NCBI RefSeq assembly: GCF_011395035.1
Contig: NZ_CP024768.1
Span: 2,517,286-2,581,285 of the forward strand
DNA: 64,000 nt
Reading direction: 5' to 3'
Source: Pantoea cypripedii
GTDB taxonomy: Bacteria; Pseudomonadota; Gammaproteobacteria; Enterobacterales; Enterobacteriaceae
The position numbers were made by a program, and so were the translations under genes. The notes below the pieces were generated by a model. That model searched no databases. It saw nothing but the letters and a program-made list of their open reading frames with translations, and was not told where the DNA came from. Shown piece by piece: positions 57,859 to 64,000 of this stretch. Within the stretch, counting starts at the first letter, position 1. Each line of letters starts with the position of its first letter.

Positions 57859-59190
57859 TTAGTAGCCGGTCATAATTTCGATCTTCGAACCATCAGTGAA
57901 ACGGGAAAAACGGAAGGCTTTGGGGTCCACAACTGGGGTACGGTTGAGCACCAAATCCGCGGTGAGGCGTCCGGCGCCGGGTCCGATACCGAAGCCGTGG
58001 CCGGAAAAACCGGTGGCCATGACCAGGCCGGGATAACGCTCGATATGGGAAATGACCGGAATGGCATCCGGCAACACATCAATGCAGCCTGCCCAGCGCT
58101 GTGCGACTTTCAACCCGGCGAGCGCTGGCAGTTGCTGTTTCAGCTGTTCCAGCACCTTGTTGGTGAGTTTTTTCGACGGCGGCAGATCCAGCACGCGACA
58201 GTATTCAAACGGGCTGGGTTCATCCAGGTGCCAGTGACGCGGCATGCGCCACTCATCATAAAATCGTCCGGTGAGACGCAGGCGTAATGATCTCCATTCG
58301 TGGCGCAGTGCCGGCAGGAAATGACGGGCAAAACGAAAGGTGTCGGGCACAAAATCCACTTCGCTTTCATGGCCGGAGGCGATGGTATAGCCGCCATCCT
58401 GCCGTTTACGAATGGCAAAATCGCGCGCCCAGAAAGCCGCTTCCGGCCCGCCCGCCAGCGACTCTGTGCGAACCACGCTGTTCAGCACCTTCAGCTGTGG
58501 CAGGCGCAGACCAAAGCGCTGTGCCATCAGCCCCGACCAGGCCCCTCCGGCCAGTACCACGCTCTGACAGGCAATCGCCCCGCGTTCCGTCATCACGCCA
58601 GAGATCCGCCCGCCGCTGGTTTCGATGCCGCGCACCGCGCATTCGGTCAGAATATGGGCACCGTGGCGGCGCGCCGCTTCGGCAATCGCCGGAGCCGCTT
58701 TCTGCGGTTCAGCACGCCCATCATCCGGGGTATAGAGCGCGCCCACGCCCTGAATTTTGTGGCCGGGAAACAGTTTCTCCACCCCGGCGCGATCCAGCAT
58801 CTCAGCACGAAAGCCGGTACCTGCCATATGCCGCGACCAGCTTTGCAGCTCGCTGAATTCCTGATCGGTGGCGCAGTTAAAGGTGATACCGGCACGCTGA
58901 TAGCCGGTATCCGCCTGCACCCGCTGATCCAGCTGCTGCCAGATGCGCAGGGCTTCGGCCATCAGCGGGACTTCTCGCGGATCGCGCCGCGCCAGCCTTA
59001 CCCAGCCCCAGTTACGGCTGGATTGCTCTTGACCAATGCCCCCTTTTTCGCACAACGCCACGCTGATGCCCTGTTCGGCAATTTCCAGCGCGGTGGAGCA
59101 GCCAATAATGCCACCGCCAATCACCACAACATCGACTTTTTCCGGCAACTTCACATCGCCATGTACCGGCACAACAAACGGACCAGGCAT
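57859..59190 (-). CDS. FAD-dependent oxidoreductase (DadA-like)
   Basis: A 443-residue flavoenzyme of the D-amino-acid dehydrogenase/glycine oxidase type, with DVVVIGGGIIGCSTALEIAE as dinucleotide motif and GGIGQEQSSRNWGWVRLARR after it; the C-terminal MATGFSGHGFGIGPGAGRLT closes the FAD site. It lies between the ATPase and binding-protein genes of the importer operon. Together with the second flavoenzyme at 52893 it suggests oxidative breakdown of the imported amine or opine. A GGGAATTATT site precedes the ATG. Confidence 0.85.
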   Translation of the reverse strand: MPGPFVVPVHGDVKLPEKVDVVVIGGGIIGCSTALEIAEQGISVALCEKGGIGQEQSSRNWGWVRLARRDPREVPLMAEALRIWQQLDQRVQADTGYQRAGITFNCATDQEFSELQSWSRHMAGTGFRAEMLDRAGVEKLFPGHKIQGVGALYTPDDGRAEPQKAAPAIAEAARRHGAHILTECAVRGIETSGGRISGVMTERGAIACQSVVLAGGAWSGLMAQRFGLRLPQLKVLNSVVRTESLAGGPEAAFWARDFAIRKRQDGGYTIASGHESEVDFVPDTFRFARHFLPALRHEWRSLRLRLTGRFYDEWRMPRHWHLDEPSPFEYCRVLDLPPSKKLTNKVLEQLKQQLPALAGLKVAQRWAGCIDVLPDAIPVISHIERYPGLVMATGFSGHGFGIGPGAGRLTADLVLNRTPVVDPKAFRFSRFTDGSKIEIMTGY

Positions 59191-59340
59191 AATAATTCCC
59201 GCTGTTTTATCGTCATTATTTCAGTCTGCCATCAGAGATATTTCGACAACAGTTCGCCGTGCAGGTGAAATTAACTTTTCACCCGCAGCCACCTTCAGAT
59301 TTTATTAATGCGTTACAGCTATAAGACCTTTTTTAATAAA

Positions 59341-59360
59341 ATGACAACGACTTTTGTCAT
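59341..59360. promoter_or_regulatory. Palindrome in the 188-base gap inside the importer operon
   Basis: ATGACAA-N6-TTGTCAT, in the gap between the ATPase gene and the DadA-like gene. On the minus strand TTTTATT follows, so it may be a weak terminator, or an operator for an internal promoter. Confidence 0.4.
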
Positions 59361-59378
59361 AGCTTTTTCCAATTTCAC

Positions 59379-61010
59379 TTAAGACGCCACCCGTTCTTCC
59401 GCATGGCCGGGAATGGCGCTAACCAGTTGTTGTGTATAACGATGCTGCGGCTGACGGAACACCGCCTGCGGCGTGCCCTGCTCGACAATTTCCCCTTTAA
59501 ACAGCACCGCGATGCGGTCACAAATCTGGCTGGCGACGCGCAGATCGTGGGTGATAAAAATCATCGCCACCTGGGTTTGCTGCTGAATGCTGCGCAGCAA
59601 TTCCAGCACCTGCGCCTGAATTGACACATCCAGCGCCGATACCGATTCATCTGCCACCAGCAGCACCGGGTCGAACATTAATGCGCGCGCAATGCCGATA
59701 CGCTGACGCTGACCACCGGAAAACTCATGCGGGAAACGCTGCCAGGCGCTGGCGTCAAGGCCCACCCGTTGCAGCAATTGTTTGGCTTTGCGTTCCACTT
59801 CCTGCGGCGTCATACCGCCCAGCGCCAGCGGCCCGGCAGAGAGAATGGTGCCGATGGTATGGCGCGGGTTAAGTGAGGCAAAGGGGTCCTGGAAAATCAT
59901 CTGGATATAACGCCGCAGCGGGCGGAAATCCGCTTCTTTCATCGGCAGGATATCGCGCCCGTCAAACAGGATTTCCCCACTATCTGCCGCCAGCAACTTC
60001 AGCAATACCCGGCCCAGCGAGGATTTACCAGAACCCGACTCGCCAACAATCCCCAGCGTTTCGCCCTTGTTCAGGCTGAAACTGACTTTGTTCAGCGCCT
60101 TCACCTCGCGGCTGCGGCTCAACCAGCCGCCGTCGCTACGGTAAGTTTTCACCAGGTTATTGACCTGCAATACCGTCGGCGTATTGCGCACCTCCTTATC
60201 ACCTGCATGCATCCGCGGCACGGCGGCAATCAGCTTCTGTGAATAAGGATGCTGCGGGGCATGCAACACCTGCTGCGCCGGGCCGGATTCCACCATGCAG
60301 CCTTTTTCCATCACGATGACCCGGTCAGCAATCTCCTCCACCACCCCAAAATCGTGGGTAATAAACATCACGCTCATCGCCTTGCGCTGTTGCAGGCCGC
60401 GGATAAGTCGCAGGATTTGCGCCTGGGTAGTGACATCCAGCGCGGTGGTAGGCTCATCAGCGATCAGAATATCGGGATCGAGCGCCAGTGCCATGGCAAT
60501 CATCACGCGCTGACGCTGGCCGCCGGACAGGCGAAACGGATGCTGATGCTGGATTTTTTCCGGTTCCGGCAACCCGACTTCTTCCAGCAGCGCCAGGACT
60601 TTTTGCTGACGTGACGCCGGGGTACCGACGTTGTGCGCCAGCATCACTTCGGCAATTTGCTCACCGATGGTCATCAGCGGATTCAGCGCCGACAACGGGT
60701 CCTGAAAGATGATGGCGAGGGTCTTACCCTGCAACTGGCGCAGCTGGTCGACGCTTTGCTGCAACAGGTCGCTACCACGCAGCAGAATCTCGCCGCCCTG
60801 CACGCGCAGCGCCTTCGGTAGCAGCCCCATCGCCGCATGGGCAGTAACGGATTTACCCGAACCGGATTCACCAATGATGCAAAGAATTTCCCCGGGCCAG
60901 AGATCAAAACTGAGGTTTTCCACCGCATAGCGGCGGTCCATGCCGGGAGGCAATGCTACAGAAAGCTGGCGTACAGAAAATAACGGGGCGATGTTGTCAG
61001 GGTTTTCCAT
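59379..61010 (-). CDS. ABC importer ATPase with two nucleotide-binding domains (DppDF/GsiA-like)
   Basis: A 543-residue fusion of two ATPase modules, equivalent to separate DppD and DppF. Each half has a Walker A GESGSGKS, a signature LSGGQRQRV or FSGGQRQRI, and a Walker B (DILIADEP and VLLVADES). Both carry the OppD/OppF C-terminal oligopeptide motif (HPYSQKLIAAVP, HRYTQQLVSAIP). The ATG at 61010 (MENPDNIAPLF) follows AGGAGTG; the 42 codons upstream are not supported. First gene of the operon. Confidence 0.9.
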   Translation of the reverse strand: MENPDNIAPLFSVRQLSVALPPGMDRRYAVENLSFDLWPGEILCIIGESGSGKSVTAHAAMGLLPKALRVQGGEILLRGSDLLQQSVDQLRQLQGKTLAIIFQDPLSALNPLMTIGEQIAEVMLAHNVGTPASRQQKVLALLEEVGLPEPEKIQHQHPFRLSGGQRQRVMIAMALALDPDILIADEPTTALDVTTQAQILRLIRGLQQRKAMSVMFITHDFGVVEEIADRVIVMEKGCMVESGPAQQVLHAPQHPYSQKLIAAVPRMHAGDKEVRNTPTVLQVNNLVKTYRSDGGWLSRSREVKALNKVSFSLNKGETLGIVGESGSGKSSLGRVLLKLLAADSGEILFDGRDILPMKEADFRPLRRYIQMIFQDPFASLNPRHTIGTILSAGPLALGGMTPQEVERKAKQLLQRVGLDASAWQRFPHEFSGGQRQRIGIARALMFDPVLLVADESVSALDVSIQAQVLELLRSIQQQTQVAMIFITHDLRVASQICDRIAVLFKGEIVEQGTPQAVFRQPQHRYTQQLVSAIPGHAEERVAS

Positions 61011-61175
61011 ATTGACACTCCTGGTTGCACTGAAAAAGAATTTTTCGGTATCGAAGCCAGCGGTTAAATAACGGAATTGACCAGCAGATGATTTTTTAAT
61101 TAAGAAGGGAAAATGGCATAGAAAGGTTGACGACAAATAATAGTTTTTACTTATTTTCCCTGAATTTCCAACAAC

Positions 61176-61302
61176 GCGCGATAAATCGCGCCGCTACGGT
61201 AAGTGCGGGGATTTAAACCATAGCGCAATACCGCACCAGGTTGTAGCGGTGCGATTTATCGCGCGGTTTTTTCCAGCTCCGCGCACGAAATCGCGCCGCT
61301 AC
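61176..61302. repeat. REP/BIME cluster of three units
   Basis: Units at 61176-61197 (minus, GCGCGATAAATCGCGCCGCT...), 61243-61264 (plus, GTAGCGGTGCGATTTATCGC...) and 61281-61302 (minus). The spacer (reverse complement CTACAACCTGGTGCGGTATT) is the same family as in the other two clusters. It fills the gap between the importer operon promoter and the MATE gene end. Confidence 0.88.
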
Positions 61303-61314
61303 GGGACACGGGGG

Positions 61315-62730
61315 CTATCCCCCCGCATTTTTCGCCAGCATGCGCCGATAATTATTCAGCCAGGTACCGCTGGTCAGACGCCACCAGAAACAAATGCCGC
61401 GCACTGTCCAGTCGAGGAACATGCCGAGCCACACACCCACGACCCCCATACCCAGCACAATGCCGAGCAGGTAACCGGCCACGACGCGCGCGCCCCACAT
61501 GCTGAACATCGACACATACATGGTGTATCGGGCATCGCGTGCGCCTTTCAACCCGGCAGGCAGCACCCAGGAGGCGGTCCAGATCGGCATAAAGGCGGCG
61601 TTCAGCCAGATCAGGTGTTTGGTCACCGCGATCACTTCAGGATCGCGGGTATAGAACTTCGCCAGCAATCCGGCAATCGGTACGGTGATCGCCGCCAGGC
61701 TGCACAGGCCAATCATCGCCAGCCAGAACACATGCTTAATCTGGCGTTCGGCCTGCATCACCTGATTACGCCCCAGGCGCTTACCGGTGATAATGGTCGA
61801 AGCCGAACCTAAGGCGTTACCCGGCAGGTTAATCAGGGTGGCAATCGAGAAAGCGATAAAGTTACCGGCGATTTCGTTGGTGCCCATCCCGGCGACAAAG
61901 ATCTGCGTCAGCAGCTTGCCGCCGTTAAACAACACCGATTCGATACTGGCTGGCACACCAATGCTCAGCACTTCCATCAGGATGCCGTAATTCCAGCGCC
62001 GGAAGTAACTCTGGATGGAGATCTTTAGCGCCGGGTTGATGCCAAGATACAGCACGTAAATCGCCGCTATGGCGCCGATATAGCGTGAAATGGTCAGCCC
62101 GAGACCGGCACCGATAAAACCCAATCCATGCCAGCCAAAACAGCCATAGATCAGCACAGTACTGATGATGATATTAAGGATGTTCATCCCGCCATTGATC
62201 AGCATCGGGATTTTGGTGTTGCCCGCCCCGCGCAGGGCACCGCTGCCGATCAGCGCAATCGCCGCTGCCGGATAACTCCAGGCCGAGGTTTGCAGGTAAC
62301 TGAGCGCCAGCTCTTTCACCTGGGGTTCGGCACTGCCAGCAATCACATCGATAATCAAATGGCCCCAAATCTCGATGGCGATCACCAGCAGAAACGCCAG
62401 CACCGTCATCAATCCCAGCGACTGTCGGGTCGCCGCGCGCGCCCGCTTGCCATTACGTTTGGCAAGGCTGAACGCCACCACCACCGTGGTGCCAAGATCG
62501 ATGGCTGCAAAGAATGAGATGATCACCATATTGAAGCTGTCGGCCAGGCCTACACCCGCCATCGCTTCTTTACCCAGCCAGCTGACCAGGAAGGTACTGA
62601 GGACGCCCATCAGCATCACGCAGAGGTTTTCGATAAAGATGGGCACGGCCAGAGGCGTAATTTCACGCCACAACAGCGTGCGATAAGAACGGCGTTTTGG
62701 ATACCACGCCGTTTTTCTGATCGCCCGCAT
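61315..62730 (-). CDS. yeeO: MATE family efflux transporter, YeeO-like
   Basis: A 471-residue, 12-span MATE/NorM-type exporter. The long run of identical motifs with E. coli YeeO (WREITPLAVPIFIENLCVML; STFLVSWLGKEAMAGVGLAD; LGSASTIITGKRLG; WVLPAGLKGARDARY) supports the name. YeeO exports flavins (FMN/FAD) and dipeptides in E. coli. E. coli YeeO has a longer N-terminus; here I take the ATG at 62730, while a TTG 24 bases upstream is possible. E. coli yeeO also lies in a tRNA-Asn neighbourhood. Confidence 0.85.
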   Translation of the reverse strand: MRAIRKTAWYPKRRSYRTLLWREITPLAVPIFIENLCVMLMGVLSTFLVSWLGKEAMAGVGLADSFNMVIISFFAAIDLGTTVVVAFSLAKRNGKRARAATRQSLGLMTVLAFLLVIAIEIWGHLIIDVIAGSAEPQVKELALSYLQTSAWSYPAAAIALIGSGALRGAGNTKIPMLINGGMNILNIIISTVLIYGCFGWHGLGFIGAGLGLTISRYIGAIAAIYVLYLGINPALKISIQSYFRRWNYGILMEVLSIGVPASIESVLFNGGKLLTQIFVAGMGTNEIAGNFIAFSIATLINLPGNALGSASTIITGKRLGRNQVMQAERQIKHVFWLAMIGLCSLAAITVPIAGLLAKFYTRDPEVIAVTKHLIWLNAAFMPIWTASWVLPAGLKGARDARYTMYVSMFSMWGARVVAGYLLGIVLGMGVVGVWLGMFLDWTVRGICFWWRLTSGTWLNNYRRMLAKNAGG

Positions 62731-62844
62731 CACTGCTACGCCAGGATTTTGCAAGGGAATACCAAATCACTTTGGACAAGAAGAATAATGATGATAGGGC
62801 GCTAACAATTATGCAAAGTGTTTCCCGTCAACATTTAATCATTA

Positions 62845-63594
62845 TTACAAACTTTTTGTTCCCAGGGCCGCAGGATCGACCGCGCCTCCCAGATAAGCAC
62901 TGCGTACTTCGTCGTTATGCAGCAATTCCTCTCCGCTGCCGCGCAGCAGGATTTCACCGTTAACCATGACATAACCCCGGTCGGCCAGTTGCAAGGCATG
63001 GCGTGCGTTCTGCTCCACCAGGAACAACGTCATGCCCTGCTGCGTCAGTTCACGCAGGATGCTGAAGATCTGTTTCACCACCAGTGGCGCAAGACCGAGG
63101 CTCGGTTCATCCAATAGCAGCAGCTTTGGCCGGCTCATCAACGCTCGCGCTATCGCCAGCATCTGCTGCTCACCGCCGGACAACGTCATGGCACGTTGCT
63201 TACGTCGTTCCAGCAGGCGCGGAAATAACTGATACATACGATCCTTATCTTCGCGCACGAAACGATCGCCAATGGAGATGGTGCCCATCAGCAAATTCTC
63301 CTCCACCGTCATATCGGGGAAAATACGCCGTCCCTCCGGAGCCTGGGCAATGCCACTGGCGGCAATCGCGTGGGTCGATTTGTGGCTGATGGCTTCGCCG
63401 CGAAAGCGAATCTCCCCGGCGGCGATACGCGGCTGGCTGAATATCGACATCAGCAGCGTGGATTTGCCTGCACCGTTGGCCCCAATCAGCGCCACGGTTT
63501 CCCCTTCGTTCACCGTCAGGGAAACCTGTTTCAGGGCCTGTACCGGACCGTAAAACACATCTACCTGGTCAAAACTCAGCATCGGTTCAGCCAT
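62845..63594 (-). CDS. livF: Branched-chain amino acid ABC importer ATPase LivF
   Basis: A 249-residue ATPase of the LivF type. Walker A is GANGAGKS, signature LSGGEQQML, Walker B KLLLLDEPSLGLAPL, and the short C-terminus is that of LivF. The ATG at 63594 follows GAGGAGAG; 12 upstream codons overlap livG and are unsupported. It overlaps livG by eight bases. In the usual livKHMGF order it is the last gene. Confidence 0.9.
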   Translation of the reverse strand: MAEPMLSFDQVDVFYGPVQALKQVSLTVNEGETVALIGANGAGKSTLLMSIFSQPRIAAGEIRFRGEAISHKSTHAIAASGIAQAPEGRRIFPDMTVEENLLMGTISIGDRFVREDKDRMYQLFPRLLERRKQRAMTLSGGEQQMLAIARALMSRPKLLLLDEPSLGLAPLVVKQIFSILRELTQQGMTLFLVEQNARHALQLADRGYVMVNGEILLRGSGEELLHNDEVRSAYLGGAVDPAALGTKSL

Positions 63595-64000
63595 GATCAC
63601 TCTCCTCTTCCGCGCCGAGATAGGCGGCAATCACTTTCGGGTCATGACGGATTTGCTGCGGGGTGCCCTGGGCAATCACATCGCCGTGATCCAGCACCAC
63701 GATATGGTCAGAGATGCGCATCACCATCGGCATATCGTGTTCGATTAACAACACGCTAATGCGATGGTCAGCACGCAGACGGTGCAGAATCTGGCTTAAC
63801 GCCTCGGTTTCCACCGGGTTAAGCCCAGCAGCCGGTTCATCGAGGCAGATCAGCTCCGGCCGCGTGCACATGGCACGGGCAATCTCCAGCCGCCGCTGCT
63901 GGCCGTAAGACAAGGTCCCCGCCAGCCGGTTGGCGCTGCCGACCAGATCCACGTTCTCCAGCCAGTAAAACGCCCGATCCAGCGCGCGATTTTCCGCCTC
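63587..64000 (-). CDS. livG: Branched-chain amino acid ABC importer ATPase LivG, C-terminal part
   Basis: The C-terminal 137 residues of LivG; the frame stays open to the window edge. The signature LSYGQQRRLEIARAM, Walker B LICLDEPAAGLNP and the switch His in LLIEHDMPMVMRISDHIVVL are typical of LivG, as is the end GTPQQIRHDPKVIAAYLG. The N-terminus with Walker A lies outside the window. It is coupled with livF by overlap. Confidence 0.9.
   Translation of the reverse strand, partial: EAENRALDRAFYWLENVDLVGSANRLAGTLSYGQQRRLEIARAMCTRPELICLDEPAAGLNPVETEALSQILHRLRADHRISVLLIEHDMPMVMRISDHIVVLDHGDVIAQGTPQQIRHDPKVIAAYLGAEEESDHG

Overview
The window looks like the chromosome of a motile enterobacterium of the Erwiniaceae, most likely Pantoea or a close relative. 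The flagellar block and the genes to its right follow the Escherichia coli order (fliCDST, yedD, fliE, fliF-R, rcsA, dsrB, yodD, dsrA, mpgP/yedP, dgcQ, yodC, yedI, vsr/dcm, yedJ, mtfA, tRNA-Asn). Plant-associate traits such as a quinate/protocatechuate-type cluster, catecholate siderophore uptake and GTAG-type REP elements are inserted into or follow that backbone. The organism call is inference from gene content and protein resemblance; no search was run.

Layout. 1-308: start of a glycosyltransferase lying downstream of fliC. 482-4390: flagellin, cap and chaperones, with sigma-28 promoters. 4399-8516: small stress genes (yedD lipoprotein, an IraP-type anti-adaptor, a LexA-controlled DinI-family gene, hypotheticals), a candidate small RNA and the blue-light protein BluF. 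8713-20020: fliE and the complete fliFGHIJ-K-LMNOPQR set for the basal body, C-ring and export gate. 20021-24155: rcsA with a long AT-rich leader, a chemoreceptor ending in NWETF, dsrB, yodD and a DsrA small RNA. 24436-26486: a two-gene glucosylglycerate pathway. 26483-37275: dgcQ, yodC, yedI, a divergent vsr/dcm pair, an atypical chemoreceptor, yedJ, a phage-like ASCH protein, mtfA and tRNA-Asn(GTT). 37410-40093: an SF1 helicase with a DUF2726-like C-terminus, split by a frameshift, directly behind the tRNA.

40210-48158 is the most interesting block. It holds an OprB porin, a secreted type I 3-dehydroquinate dehydratase, a secreted parallel beta-helix protein (candidate 3-dehydroshikimate dehydratase), and a divergent LysR-controlled operon of a UbiD-family (AroY/LpdC-like) decarboxylase, its UbiX flavin prenyltransferase and a DUF554 membrane protein. 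Together they suggest dehydroquinate -> dehydroshikimate -> protocatechuate in the periplasm, then decarboxylation to catechol inside the cell.

48237-52065 carries an LprI/DUF1311 secreted protein and the fiu-ybiX iron locus behind a Fur box. 52893-61010 is an oligopeptide/opine-type ABC importer operon with two FAD-dependent amine oxidases. 61315-64000 has a YeeO-type MATE exporter and the livF/livG end of a branched-chain amino acid importer that runs off the window. Three clusters of REP/BIME palindromes sit at 23177-23287, 52329-52526 and 61176-61302. No CRISPR array, rRNA, integrase or insertion sequence was seen.
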